From positions 1 to 15,666 of the forward strand of contig NZ_QRZF01000038.1 of the NCBI RefSeq assembly GCF_003464595.1: a stretch of 15,666 nucleotides of DNA. Reading direction: 5' to 3'. This DNA is from Bacteroides intestinalis (GTDB lineage: Bacteria > Bacteroidota > Bacteroidia > Bacteroidales > Bacteroidaceae). Each line of letters begins with the position of its first letter. Position 1 is the first letter of the stretch. This document shows positions 1-8,048 of this stretch, piece after piece. Both the position numbers and the translations under genes were made by a program. The notes under the pieces were generated by a model. That model had not been told where the DNA came from. It saw only the letters and a program-made list of their open reading frames with translations, and searched no databases.

Positions 1-57
1 GGACATGGTCATGGTCATGGTGGTGATTTGAATGCCGGTGGTGGTATCTTTGAATAA
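1..57 (+). CDS. C-terminal end of an unidentified Gly/His-rich protein (5' truncated by the window)
   Basis: Frame 1 is open from the first base and ends at TAA 55-57, giving 18 residues: three GH dipeptides, then GGDLNAGGGIFE. Only the tail is visible, so the family cannot be named. The His/Gly run could bind metal or be a flexible surface tail, but that is a guess. It lies 48 bp before the YjbH-like gene on the same strand, so the two may be neighbours in one locus. The last codons overlap a TAnnTTTG promoter-like box at 45-52. Confidence 0.55.
   Translation, partial: GHGHGHGGDLNAGGGIFE
45..52 (+). promoter_or_regulatory. Candidate Bacteroidetes -7 box (TATCTTTG) for the YjbH-like gene
   Basis: TATCTTTG matches the Bacteroidetes sigma-ABfr -7 consensus TAnnTTTG and sits inside the last codons of the upstream gene. 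A start near base 58-60 would give a leader of about 47 nt before the ATG at 106. No convincing -33 TTG is seen at the right spacing, so this is a consensus match only. Confidence 0.4.
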
Positions 58-105
58 TAATTCATAGTCAAAAAGATAGCGCAATAAAAAAATGAAAAGA
101 AAGCA

Positions 106-864
106 ATGATGAGGTATATATTAGGAAAAGTAATCCTTATTGGTTTATTGCTGTGTTGTCCTCTCTTGCTTTCGGCTCAATTGACGTATGGTACCACCGG
201 TTTGTTGCATGCACCTTCGGCAGAGATGCAACGGGATAAGACGGTAATGATTGGTGGTAACTTTTTGAATCAGGAGATAACTCCTCCTACATGGTACTAT
301 CATACGTACAATTATTTCTTGAATGTAACCATATTCCCCTGGTTGGAGGTGGCATATACATGCACCCTCTTTAAAGCGGAAGCTTTAGGCTTAAAGCCTT
401 ATGGTTACTCTGGATTTACAAATCAGGACAGATATTTTTCTGTCCGACTGCGAGCTTTGAAAGAAGGACAATTCTGGAAGTATATGCCGGCGGTGGTAGT
501 AGGAACTTCGGATCCTTATACTGAATCCGGTGACGGACAGATATCGTCTGTTGATGGCAACGGTTATTTTTGTCGTTTCTATATTGCAGCGACCAAACAT
601 ATTCCCGTAGGAACTGAAGAGATAGGGGTACATCTCTCTTATCTTTTTAACCATCGCAACGATTACCCTTTAAACGGGCCGGCTGTAGGCATTACCTACA
701 ACCCCTCTTTTCATCCGCAGTTGCGAGTAATCGCAGAGTATGATTCAAAAGATTTTGCGTTGGGTGCCACCTATTTGCTTTTCAACCATTTGCATGCGCA
801 GGTAGAATTGCAAAAAATGAAATACTTTACCGGCGGACTTACTTACAAGATTTATCTGAAGTAA
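106..864 (+). CDS. YjbH-like outer-membrane protein with signal peptide
   Basis: This 252-residue protein starts with a clear Sec signal peptide: MMRYILGK, a hydrophobic stretch to about residue 23, and a likely cleavage at LLLSA|Q. The mature N-terminus, TYGTTGLLHAPSAEM followed by DKTVMIGGNF, resembles the start of the YjbH/GfcD family (exopolysaccharide-associated outer-membrane proteins). The rest alternates short beta-like segments rich in aromatic residues (Tyr, Phe, Trp) and ends in KIYLK, as expected of a small beta-barrel. Enterobacterial YjbH proteins are far longer (about 700 residues), so this is a single-domain relative. No polysaccharide genes are visible nearby. Either ATG of the tandem pair at 106 and 109 could be the start. 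It lies 55 bp before the OmpA gene, with no separate promoter seen between, so co-transcription is likely. Role in the envelope is inferred. Confidence 0.75.
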   Translation: MMRYILGKVILIGLLLCCPLLLSAQLTYGTTGLLHAPSAEMQRDKTVMIGGNFLNQEITPPTWYYHTYNYFLNVTIFPWLEVAYTCTLFKAEALGLKPYGYSGFTNQDRYFSVRLRALKEGQFWKYMPAVVVGTSDPYTESGDGQISSVDGNGYFCRFYIAATKHIPVGTEEIGVHLSYLFNHRNDYPLNGPAVGITYNPSFHPQLRVIAEYDSKDFALGATYLLFNHLHAQVELQKMKYFTGGLTYKIYLK

Positions 865-919
865 GCGAGTGGTCGGAGCAAATAATTAAAAGAGTTGAAT
901 TACAAAAAATTTAAAAACA

Positions 920-2113
920 ATGAAAAGTAAATTAGTAATATTATCTTTGATGTTGGCTGGTGCTACTGTTGCAACAGCTCAAACAAAAGAGAAATTCGTC
1001 AGCGAAAAGGCCGGAGATAATATCTTCGTGAGCGTGACTGGTGGAGTTTCTTTGGTAAATTCGGGTAAGAGTGAAGGTAAATTTGGAGACCCGGCTCCCC
1101 ATATTACCGTGTCTCTTGGTAAGTGGTTTACTCCGGTTTGGGGTGTGCGCGCTCAGGGTGGCTTGTGGAAAGCTAACTTCAACACACAATGGTCTGAAGG
1201 TACTTATGCTGCTGACGGTAGCATGGTAGGTTCAAAGGTAAACAATGACAAGAACGTAGGTCAGATTCGTCTGGACGGTTTGTTCAATCTTTCAAATGCA
1301 ATCGGTGGATACAATCCTAACCGTATATTTACCTTGTCTGTATTCGCTGGTCCCGGTCTGACTATCGCTAAGGGTGCAAGCTCTTTCGAAATCGCAGAGA
1401 ACCAGGCAGGTACAGCTTGGCATAAAGTTCGCCCCGCAGGTGCTGATGACAAGACAGGTGCTTACATCAACGGTTCTGCAGGTTTGCTGGGTAAATTCAA
1501 TGTAAACAACTACCTTGATATTGATATCGAAGCTCGTGGTGAATTAGCTTCTTCTTATCTGGGCTATCTGTCATCTTCAAGAACTGTTGGTGGCATTTAT
1601 GTTGGTGCAGGTCTTACTTATACTTTCGGTGGCAAGAAGTTTATCTCTTGTGGCGCAAAGGTTGACCAGGATGCTATCAACGCAGAAATCAACAGATACA
1701 GAAGCGAACTGGCTCAGGCTCAGGCTGACCTGGCTAATGCAAAGAATGCTTTGGCTAACGTTAAACCTGTAACTAAGGAAGTTGTGAAGGAAGTTGAAGT
1801 TGCTGGTCCGCGTGCTGTCTTCTTCAAGATCGGTAGTGCTCGTATCGATGATTACGGTTTGGTTAACATCGAGTTGGCTGCTAAGATCCTGAAGGCTAAC
1901 CCGGATAAGAAGTACAAGGTTGCAGGTTATGCTGACAAGGCTACAGGTAGCGCTTCTTGGAACCAGAAGTTGTCTGAAAAACGTGCTCAGGCTGTTTATG
2001 ACGCATTGATTAAAGAAGGCGTTAACAAAGATCAGCTCGAACTCGTAGGATTCGGTGGTACAGCTAACATGTTCGGTAAGAACTATCTAAACCGTGTAGT
2101 AATTCTGGAATAA
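920..2113 (+). CDS. OmpA-family outer-membrane protein with C-terminal peptidoglycan-binding domain
   Basis: 397 residues. A signal peptide ends at VATA|Q (about residue 20). Residues 30-245 form an N-terminal beta-barrel with Gly/aromatic-rich strands, ending in LTYTFGGKKF. Residues 250-280 are an Ala/Gln-rich coiled-coil linker, followed by a KEVVKEVEV segment. Residues 297-397 are an OmpA_C-like domain. Its peptidoglycan (diaminopimelate)-binding positions look intact: D339 in GYAD and R355 in LSEKRAQ, with the terminal NRVVILE strand. It anchors the outer membrane to the cell wall and may act as a porin. The protein matches the abundant OmpA homologues of Bacteroides. The leader before ATG 920 is strongly A-rich, typical of highly expressed Bacteroides genes without a Shine-Dalgarno. 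A strong terminator follows at 2171-2200. Confidence 0.93.
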   Translation: MKSKLVILSLMLAGATVATAQTKEKFVSEKAGDNIFVSVTGGVSLVNSGKSEGKFGDPAPHITVSLGKWFTPVWGVRAQGGLWKANFNTQWSEGTYAADGSMVGSKVNNDKNVGQIRLDGLFNLSNAIGGYNPNRIFTLSVFAGPGLTIAKGASSFEIAENQAGTAWHKVRPAGADDKTGAYINGSAGLLGKFNVNNYLDIDIEARGELASSYLGYLSSSRTVGGIYVGAGLTYTFGGKKFISCGAKVDQDAINAEINRYRSELAQAQADLANAKNALANVKPVTKEVVKEVEVAGPRAVFFKIGSARIDDYGLVNIELAAKILKANPDKKYKVAGYADKATGSASWNQKLSEKRAQAVYDALIKEGVNKDQLELVGFGGTANMFGKNYLNRVVILE

Positions 2114-2170
2114 AAACAATAATTCTGGAAAAAGGATAAGATTAGAGGTGAAACTCTATAAAGAAGAAAA

Positions 2171-2200
2171 GGTGTCTGATTGTTGTCGGATACCTTTTTT
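2171..2200 (+). terminator. Rho-independent terminator after the OmpA gene
   Basis: Stem GGTGTCTGA / TCGGATACC (9 pairs, two of them G-U) with the 6-nt loop TTGTTG, followed directly by six T. It lies 57 bp after the OmpA stop codon and closes the YjbH-OmpA unit. Confidence 0.85.
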
Positions 2201-2203
2201 GTT

Positions 2204-2705
2204 ATAAAGGAATCAAATAATATTAGATCGATAATGAAAATATTAATGTAATAATATTAGGATAAAAAGATGAATTTCTAATAGCTTACATAAATTACTC
2301 TTGAAGATCGAATACTATATAGTTAAATAATTAAATATTTATTTAGATAAAGTGCCTAGTGTGGTAAGGAAGTCCAGAAGAATAAGGTCTCGCTTACATG
2401 AAAATAGCTATTAATATATCAAAATCTCATTTTTTATAAGATGTATCTTTGCTGTTGATTATTAGATCGTTATTGTATTGTGTCCTATGAATTGATTTCT
2501 TCTGAAAATTAATATAAAAAGCCATGTTTGGTAATAATATAGTATAATGCATGCTTTGAACTTCTACTCTAATGGCCAGTTTATAGTCAATAGTGCTTTT
2601 AAAGTAAAGCGGAATAATTGGAATGTGCAGCTATATTTAGCATGAGTTAGACTCCCTTTTTTGTTATTATGCCGGTAGATGGAGGTAAATATCAAATTTT
2701 AATCG
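2204..2705. other. AT-rich intergenic stretch without a recognisable gene
   Basis: No credible coding frame is seen on either strand. The DNA is very AT-rich with one less biased patch (about 2350-2398). The 10-mer TATTAGATCG occurs twice (about 2220 and 2460). One promoter-like box lies at 2444-2451, and a T-run follows a weak 4-bp hairpin near 2648-2664. Nothing here matches an RNA family I recognise. Confidence 0.5.
2444..2451 (+). promoter_or_regulatory. Orphan promoter-like box TATCTTTG
   Basis: An exact TAnnTTTG match in the long spacer between the OmpA terminator and ruvX. There is no TTG at -33 spacing and no ORF directly after it. It could start a short RNA ending near the T-run at 2659, give ruvX a long-leader transcript, or be chance in AT-rich DNA. 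Confidence 0.25.
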
Positions 2706-2713
2706 TAATTTTG
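2706..2713 (+). promoter_or_regulatory. Promoter -7 box (TAATTTTG) of ruvX, very close to the start codon
   Basis: TAATTTTG fits TAnnTTTG. Its last base is only 9 bp before the ATG at 2723, so transcription would begin almost at the start codon. This implies a leaderless or near-leaderless mRNA. No clear -33 TTG is present. Confidence 0.5.
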
Positions 2714-2722
2714 TAGCCCATT

Positions 2723-3145
2723 ATGAGTAGAATATTAGCTATTGATTACGGTAAAAAGCGTACGGGAATAGCTGTCAGCGATACATTGCAAATGATTGCT
2801 AACGGACTGACCACTGTGCCTACGCATGAGCTGCTGGCATTCATCCTTGATTATGTAGGAAAAGAACCGGTGGAACGTATTCTTGTAGGCTTGCCTAAAC
2901 AGATGAATAATGAGGCTTCGGAAAATATGAAACGTATAGAACCTTTTGTCCGTTTGTTGAAGAAAAAGTTACCGGAAATGCCTGTTGAGTATGTTGACGA
3001 GCGCTTTACATCCGTTTTGGCACATCGCACTATGCGGGAGGCCGGGCTGAAGAAGAAAGATCGCCAGAATAAGGCTTTGGTGGACGAAATCAGTGCAACT
3101 ATTATTCTGCAAAGCTATTTGGAAAATAAACGTTTTATATTATAA
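2723..3145 (+). CDS. ruvX: YqgF/RuvX-family Holliday junction resolvase-like nuclease
   Basis: 140 residues, the usual family length. The N-terminus reads MSRILAIDYGKKRTGIAVSD, the hallmark RNase H-fold strand with the acidic residue D8. Further conserved acids are in YVDERFTS (D92/E93) and ALVDEISA (D121/E122), giving the acidic active-site set. In E. coli this family processes the 5' end of pre-16S rRNA and has been annotated as a putative Holliday junction resolvase, so 'resolvase' should be read with care. The start at 2723 is fixed by the canonical N-terminus. It is followed after 54 bp by def, with which it is probably co-transcribed. Confidence 0.93.
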   Translation: MSRILAIDYGKKRTGIAVSDTLQMIANGLTTVPTHELLAFILDYVGKEPVERILVGLPKQMNNEASENMKRIEPFVRLLKKKLPEMPVEYVDERFTSVLAHRTMREAGLKKKDRQNKALVDEISATIILQSYLENKRFIL

Positions 3146-3154
3146 TAAGGTATA
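3140..3154 (+). repeat. 15-bp direct repeat, copy 1 (overlaps the ruvX stop)
   Basis: TTATAATAAGGTATA occurs here across the ruvX stop codon and again, base for base, at 3762-3776 just after def. The two copies sit at equivalent places, at the 3' end of one gene and before the next. Confidence 0.7.
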
Positions 3155-3199
3155 TATACTTATATATATTGATTTAGTAATTTGTAACTTAGAGAAAGA

Positions 3200-3754
3200 A
3201 TGATTTTACCCATTTATGTATACGGTCAGCCCGTATTGAGAAAAGTGGCGGAAGATATTGCTCCCGACTATCCAAATTTGAAAGAGTTAATTGCGAATAT
3301 GTTCGAAACGATGGATAATGCTGAAGGTGTAGGGCTTGCAGCACCGCAAGTAGGATTGCCTGTTCGTGTTGTAGTCGTTGATCTGGATGTATTATCAGAA
3401 GATTATCCTGAATATAAAGGTTTCCGGAAAGCATATATCAACCCCCATATCCTGGAAGTATCAGGTGAAGAAGTGTCTATGGAAGAAGGATGCCTGAGCC
3501 TTCCGGGTATTCATGAAGCTGTGAAGCGTGGTAATAAAATCCATGTAACGTATATGGATGAGGATATGGTAGAGCATGACGAAATTGTTGAGGGCTACCT
3601 GGCACGTGTGATGCAACATGAATTTGACCATTTAGAAGGAAAGATGTTTATTGATCATTTGTCTCCCTTGCGTAAGCAAATGATTAAGGGAAGACTGAAT
3701 GCGATGCTAAAGGGAAAAGCCCATTGCACGTATAAAGTCAAGACTGTGAAATAA
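3200..3754 (+). CDS. def: Peptide deformylase
   Basis: 184 residues. It removes the formyl group from the N-terminal methionine of new proteins in the cytoplasm, using a bound metal (Fe2+ or Zn2+). All three family motifs are intact: GVGLAAPQ (43-50), EGCLS (96-100, metal ligand C98) and HEFDH (140-144, ligands H140 and H144, catalytic E141). The start at [15 protein letters not shown] is the normal N-terminus, beginning just before the conserved PVLRK segment. An A-rich, weakly purine leader precedes the ATG. It sits 54 bp after ruvX; a near-miss TAATTTG before it (3178-3184) lacks one spacer base, so read-through from ruvX is the more likely source of its mRNA. Confidence 0.97.
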   Translation: MILPIYVYGQPVLRKVAEDIAPDYPNLKELIANMFETMDNAEGVGLAAPQVGLPVRVVVVDLDVLSEDYPEYKGFRKAYINPHILEVSGEEVSMEEGCLSLPGIHEAVKRGNKIHVTYMDEDMVEHDEIVEGYLARVMQHEFDHLEGKMFIDHLSPLRKQMIKGRLNAMLKGKAHCTYKVKTVK

Positions 3755-3761
3755 GCTAATC

Positions 3762-3776
3762 TTATAATAAGGTATA
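3762..3776 (+). repeat. 15-bp direct repeat, copy 2 (after def)
   Basis: Exact second copy of TTATAATAAGGTATA, beginning 8 bp after the def stop codon. See the copy at 3140-3154. Confidence 0.7.
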
Positions 3777-3834
3777 AAAGGCTCAAAAAATATAAAAAGT
3801 CTTCCGTTAATCCCGCCAAGTAAATGAAAAGCAT

Positions 3835-3842
3835 TAAATTTG
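3835..3842 (+). promoter_or_regulatory. Promoter -7 box (TAAATTTG) of the TPR gene
   Basis: TAAATTTG matches TAnnTTTG exactly, 28 bp before the ATG at 3871, predicting a leader of about 20 nt. No good -33 TTG is seen. Confidence 0.5.
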
Positions 3843-3870
3843 TTTCGTTTACAAGCATTTATAAGACAAG

Positions 3871-5907
3871 ATGATAAAAAAGATACTGACGGCTTTCCTG
3901 TTGCTTCCTACGTTGCTGTGTGCGCAGATCAATACGGAGCGAGTGATGACAATCGCACGCAACGCGTTGTATTTTGAAGACTATGTGCTTTCTATCCAGT
4001 ATTTCAACCAGGTAATTAACGCTAAGCCTTATTTATATGAGCCTTACTTCTTTCGCGGTTTGGCAAAAATCAATTTGGATGATTTCCAAGGTGCGGAAGC
4101 GGATTGCGATGCGGCTATCGATCGTAATCCTTTTGTAGTAGGTGCCTATCAGATACGTGGATTGGCACGTATCCGGCAGAATAATTATAACGGTGCTATT
4201 GAAGATTATCAGACAGCTCTGAAATATGATCCGGAGAATCTTGTTCTGTGGCATAATCTTTCTCTTTGCCATATGCAGAAAGAGGATTATGATGCGGCTA
4301 AAGAGGATTTGGGGAAATTGCTGAAGATAGCTCCCAGGTACACGCGTGCTTATCTGATGCGTGGCGAAGTGTCGTTGAAGCAAAAGGATACTATACAGGC
4401 TCTGAATGACTTTGAAACGGCAATTGATATGGACCGTTATGATCCTGATGGATGGAGCGCACGCGCTATTGTCCGTTTGCAACAGGGAAAGTATACAGAT
4501 GCCGAAAGTGACTTGGATCAGGCTATTCATCTGAGTGCGAAGAATGCTGGTAATTATATCAATCGTGCATTGGCGCGTTTCCATCAGAATAATCTGAGAG
4601 GCGCCATGAGTGATTATGATCTGGCATTGGACATCGATCCGAATAACTTCCTGGGGCATTATAACCGTGGTTTGCTCCGTGCACAGGTAGGTGACGATAA
4701 CCGGGCACTTGAAGACTTTGATTTTGTTCTGAAGGTAGAACCGGATAATATGATGGCAACTTTCAACCGTGGTTTGCTGCGTGCACAGACGGGTGATTAT
4801 CGTGGTGCTATCAGTGACTATTCGAAGGTGATTGACGAATATCCTAATTTTATGGCTGGGTACTATCAGCGTGCCGAAGCTCGTAAGAAGATCGGTGATC
4901 GTAAAGGTGCCGAAGAGGATGAATTCAAAATCATGAAGATGCAGATAGACAAGCGTAACGGGGTTACGACAAGCGATAAGGACGTTGCGGACAATAATCA
5001 GGATAATGAGGATACGAGCAAGACGCGTAAGAAATCCGATAAGAATATGGAGAATTACCGGAAAATCGTGATTGCTGATGACTCGGAAGAAGACCAGAAA
5101 TATAAGAGCGACTACCGCGGTCGTGTTCAAGACCGGAACGTAGCCGTTAAGATGGAACCGATGTATGCATTGACATATTATGAGAAATCGAGTGAGGTGA
5201 AGCGCATTGTTCATTTCCATAAATATATTGAGGAGTTGAATCATGAGAAAATATTCCCGAAACCGTTGCGTATTACTAATATGGAAGCTCCGTTGACGGA
5301 AGAACAGGTGAAATTTCATTTTGCTCTGATCGATACCCATACTTCGGATATCGTATCCAATGATAAGGATGCCAAGAAACGTTTTCTGCGCGGACTTGAT
5401 TTCTATCTGGTTCAGGACTTTGCCAGTTCTATAGATGACTTTACGCAGTCCATTTTGCTGGATGATAAATTCTTTCCGGCTTACTTTATGCGCTCGTTGG
5501 TGCGTTATAAGCAATTGGAATATAAGAAGGCGGAAGCCGGTTTGACCGAAGGTGTTCCCGGAGCTTCTGTTGACAGTAAGAATCAAGCGGAAGTAACCGC
5601 CTTGGATTATGATATTGTGAGAAAAGATTTGGATCATGTCATCCAATTGGCACCTGATTTTGTTTACGGATATTATAATCGTGCCAATGTGCTGTCTCTG
5701 TTGAAGGATTACCGTGGAGCATTGGTAGATTATGACAAGGCAATCGAACTGAATAAAGACTTTGCCGAAGCTTATTTCAACCGTGGTCTGACTCATATCT
5801 TCCTGGGTAATAATAAGCAGGGTATTACAGACCTGAGTAAAGCAGGAGAATTGGGTATTGTTTCTGCTTACAATATTATTAAGCGGTTTACCAATACTCG
5901 TGAATAA
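3871..5907 (+). CDS. Exported tetratricopeptide-repeat protein
   Basis: 678 residues. A signal peptide (MIKKILTAFLLLPTLLCA|Q) sends it to the periplasm or envelope. Residues 23-355 form a run of about nine TPR units of 34 residues; typical signatures are YFFRGLAKINLDDFQGAEAD, YNRGLLRAQ and FNRGLLRAQ. Two adjacent units (around bases 4660-4695 and 4762-4797, 102 bp apart) are almost identical in DNA, pointing to recent unit duplication or conversion. Residues about 356-495 are a charged, Lys/Asp/Glu-rich non-TPR insert. TPRs resume at 501-665, with YNRANVLSLLKDYRGALVDY the clearest. TPR arrays are protein-binding scaffolds, so no enzymatic role is expected; the partner is unknown. It has its own promoter and is followed after 78 bp by thrS, which also has a promoter. 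Confidence 0.88.
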   Translation: MIKKILTAFLLLPTLLCAQINTERVMTIARNALYFEDYVLSIQYFNQVINAKPYLYEPYFFRGLAKINLDDFQGAEADCDAAIDRNPFVVGAYQIRGLARIRQNNYNGAIEDYQTALKYDPENLVLWHNLSLCHMQKEDYDAAKEDLGKLLKIAPRYTRAYLMRGEVSLKQKDTIQALNDFETAIDMDRYDPDGWSARAIVRLQQGKYTDAESDLDQAIHLSAKNAGNYINRALARFHQNNLRGAMSDYDLALDIDPNNFLGHYNRGLLRAQVGDDNRALEDFDFVLKVEPDNMMATFNRGLLRAQTGDYRGAISDYSKVIDEYPNFMAGYYQRAEARKKIGDRKGAEEDEFKIMKMQIDKRNGVTTSDKDVADNNQDNEDTSKTRKKSDKNMENYRKIVIADDSEEDQKYKSDYRGRVQDRNVAVKMEPMYALTYYEKSSEVKRIVHFHKYIEELNHEKIFPKPLRITNMEAPLTEEQVKFHFALIDTHTSDIVSNDKDAKKRFLRGLDFYLVQDFASSIDDFTQSILLDDKFFPAYFMRSLVRYKQLEYKKAEAGLTEGVPGASVDSKNQAEVTALDYDIVRKDLDHVIQLAPDFVYGYYNRANVLSLLKDYRGALVDYDKAIELNKDFAEAYFNRGLTHIFLGNNKQGITDLSKAGELGIVSAYNIIKRFTNTRE

Positions 5908-5947
5908 CATTTTTTTGCTAAAAAATAAAATATCAAAAAGAATTAGC

Positions 5948-5955
5948 TATTTTTG
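5948..5955 (+). promoter_or_regulatory. Promoter -7 box (TATTTTTG) of thrS
   Basis: TATTTTTG matches TAnnTTTG and lies 30 bp before the thrS ATG, predicting a leader of about 24 nt. That leaves no room for a large attenuator or T-box before thrS. Confidence 0.5.
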
Positions 5956-5985
5956 CGTTCTGAAAATTGAAATATACACAACATT

Positions 5986-7926
5986 ATGATAAAAATTACA
6001 TTTCCAGACGGCTCCGTACGCGAGTATAATGACGGAGTAACGGGACTGCAAATTGCAGAAAGTATCAGCTCTCGCCTGGCACAGGAAGTGCTGGCATGTG
6101 GCGTGAACGGTGAGATTTATGATTTGGGGCGTCCTATCAACGAGGATGCTGAGTTTGTTCTCTATAAATGGGAAGACGAGCAAGGTAAGCATGCATTCTG
6201 GCATACCAGTGCTCACTTGTTGGCTGAAGCCTTACAGGAATTATATCCGGGTATTCAGTTCGGTATTGGTCCTGCCATTGAAAACGGTTTCTACTATGAT
6301 GTGGATCCGGGTGAGGCTACTATTAAAGAATCTGACCTTCCGGCGATTGAGGCTAAAATGGCAGAACTGGTAGCAAAGAAAGAAGCTGTTGTGAGAGAAA
6401 GTATTTCAAAAGCGGATGCATTGACAAAATTCGGTGATCGTGGAGAAACTTATAAATGTGAATTGATCTCTGAATTGGAAGATGGTCACATTACTACTTA
6501 TACGCAAGGTGCTTTTACGGATTTGTGCCGTGGCCCGCACTTGATGACTACTGCGCCGATTAAGGCTATCAAATTGATGTCGGTAGCCGGTGCTTACTGG
6601 CGTGGACATGAAGACCGCAAGATGATGACGCGTATCTACGGTATTACTTTCCCGAAGAAAAAGATGCTGGATGAATATCTGGTTGTTCTGGAAGAAGCCA
6701 AGAAACGTGACCATCGCAAAATCGGTAAGGAAATGGATTTGTTCATGTTCTCTGATACAGTAGGTAAAGGCTTGCCTATGTGGTTGCCGAAAGGTACTGC
6801 ATTGCGTCTGCGTCTGCAGGAATTCCTGCGCCGTATTCAGGCACGTTACGATTATCAGGAGGTTATTACTCCGCCGATTGGTAACAAGCTGCTGTATATA
6901 ACTTCCGGTCACTATGCTAAATATGGTAAGGATTCATTCCAACCTATTCATACACCCGAAGAAGGAGAGGAGTACTTCCTGAAACCGATGAACTGTCCTC
7001 ACCACTGTATGATTTATAAGAATTCCCCGCGTTCATATAAGGATCTGCCTTTGCGCTTGGCTGAATTCGGTACGGTTTGCCGTTATGAGCAAAGTGGTGA
7101 ATTGCACGGATTGACACGTGTACGTAGCTTTACACAGGATGATGCACATATTTTCTGCCGTCCCGACCAGGTGAAAGATGAATTCCTGCGCGTGATGGAC
7201 ATTATTTCTATTGTGTTCCGTTCTATGGACTTTGCCAATGTGGAAGCACAGATTTCCTTGCGTGACAAAGTGAACCGTGAGAAATACATCGGTAGCGACG
7301 AAAACTGGGAAAGAGCTGAACAGTCTATCATCGAGGCTTGTGAAGAAAAAGGCTTGACTGCAAGAATTGAATATGGTGAGGCGGCTTTCTATGGCCCGAA
7401 GCTGGACTTCATGGTAAAAGATGCTATCGGTCGCCGTTGGCAGTTGGGCACCATTCAGGTGGATTATAACTTGCCGGAACGATTTGAGCTGGAATATACC
7501 GGTGCTGATAACCAAAAACATCGTCCGGTGATGATACACCGTGCACCATTCGGTTCAATGGAGCGTTTCGTTGCTGTGCTTATCGAGCATACGGCAGGTA
7601 AGTTCCCGTTGTGGCTGACACCTGAGCAGGTAGCTATTTTGCCTATCAGTGAGAAGTTTAATGATTATGCACAGGAAGTGAAAAAGTTCCTGAAGCAATA
7701 TGATATCCGTGCAATTGTGGATGAACGCAATGAGAAGATAGGACGTAAGATTCGTGATAATGAATTGAAGCGTATTCCTTACATGCTGATTGTGGGTGAA
7801 AAAGAAGCAGAAAACAGAGAAGTTTCTGTCCGCAAGCAAGGGGAAGGCGATAAAGGCACTATGAAATTTGAAGAATTTGCTAAAATTTTGAACGAAGAAG
7901 TTCAGAATATGATAAATAAATGGTAA
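5986..7926 (+). CDS. thrS: Threonine-tRNA ligase
   Basis: 646 residues, full length for the bacterial enzyme, which charges tRNA-Thr with threonine using ATP. Domains in order: TGS (about 1-62), the editing domain that hydrolyses Ser-tRNA(Thr), with HTSAH (H73, H77), the class II catalytic core (about 245-540), and a C-terminal anticodon-binding domain (about 545-640). The active-site zinc ligands are all present: C337 in MNCPHH, H388 in DDAHIF and H518 in MIHRAP, matching C334, H385 and H511 of E. coli ThrS. The gene heads the thrS-infC-rpmI-rplT block, an order also found in E. coli. A promoter for infC overlaps its stop codon. A displaced tRNA-Thr fragment at the right of the window is unrelated to its function. 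Confidence 0.98.
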   Translation: MIKITFPDGSVREYNDGVTGLQIAESISSRLAQEVLACGVNGEIYDLGRPINEDAEFVLYKWEDEQGKHAFWHTSAHLLAEALQELYPGIQFGIGPAIENGFYYDVDPGEATIKESDLPAIEAKMAELVAKKEAVVRESISKADALTKFGDRGETYKCELISELEDGHITTYTQGAFTDLCRGPHLMTTAPIKAIKLMSVAGAYWRGHEDRKMMTRIYGITFPKKKMLDEYLVVLEEAKKRDHRKIGKEMDLFMFSDTVGKGLPMWLPKGTALRLRLQEFLRRIQARYDYQEVITPPIGNKLLYITSGHYAKYGKDSFQPIHTPEEGEEYFLKPMNCPHHCMIYKNSPRSYKDLPLRLAEFGTVCRYEQSGELHGLTRVRSFTQDDAHIFCRPDQVKDEFLRVMDIISIVFRSMDFANVEAQISLRDKVNREKYIGSDENWERAEQSIIEACEEKGLTARIEYGEAAFYGPKLDFMVKDAIGRRWQLGTIQVDYNLPERFELEYTGADNQKHRPVMIHRAPFGSMERFVAVLIEHTAGKFPLWLTPEQVAILPISEKFNDYAQEVKKFLKQYDIRAIVDERNEKIGRKIRDNELKRIPYMLIVGEKEAENREVSVRKQGEGDKGTMKFEEFAKILNEEVQNMINKW

Positions 7927-7931
7927 CTTTG
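7924..7931 (+). promoter_or_regulatory. infC operon promoter (TAACTTTG) overlapping the thrS stop codon
   Basis: TAACTTTG fits TAnnTTTG and its first three bases are the thrS stop TAA. Transcription would start near 7938, giving a long leader (about 110 nt) before infC. The -33 region has only TTC at the right distance. Confidence 0.5.
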
Positions 7932-7940
7932 CGCCCACTT

Positions 7941-7982
7941 GTGAAAGCATAGCATAAATGATGTTCTAAAGATAGCTTTTAC
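7941..7982 (+). promoter_or_regulatory. Possible structured leader of the infC-rpmI-rplT mRNA
   Basis: GTGAAAGC (7941-7948) can pair with GCTTTTAC (7975-7982) over 8 pairs including one G-U, enclosing a small inner hairpin AGCAT/ATGTT (7951-7965). It begins just after the predicted start of transcription. Translation-factor operons often carry autoregulatory leaders, but this fold matches no family I know, and in AT-rich DNA it may be fortuitous. Confidence 0.3.
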
Positions 7983-8048
7983 CTAACATAAAAAAATAAT
8001 AATTTGGGAGTAGTAAATAAGAAACAAACTGGAAATAGAGGTTATTTA

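Noticed and set aside
941..948. TATCTTTG inside the OmpA signal-peptide codons
   Set aside because: It fits the -7 consensus but lies within the coding region with no gene start after it; treated as chance.
4033..5910. 625-codon open frame antisense to the TPR gene
   Set aside because: It mirrors the codon pattern of the TPR repeats, has Ile/His/Gln-rich shadow composition and no family features. The sense protein is clearly real.
5908..5985. Possible T-box or attenuator before thrS
   Set aside because: The predicted leader is only about 24 nt and shows no T-box elements.
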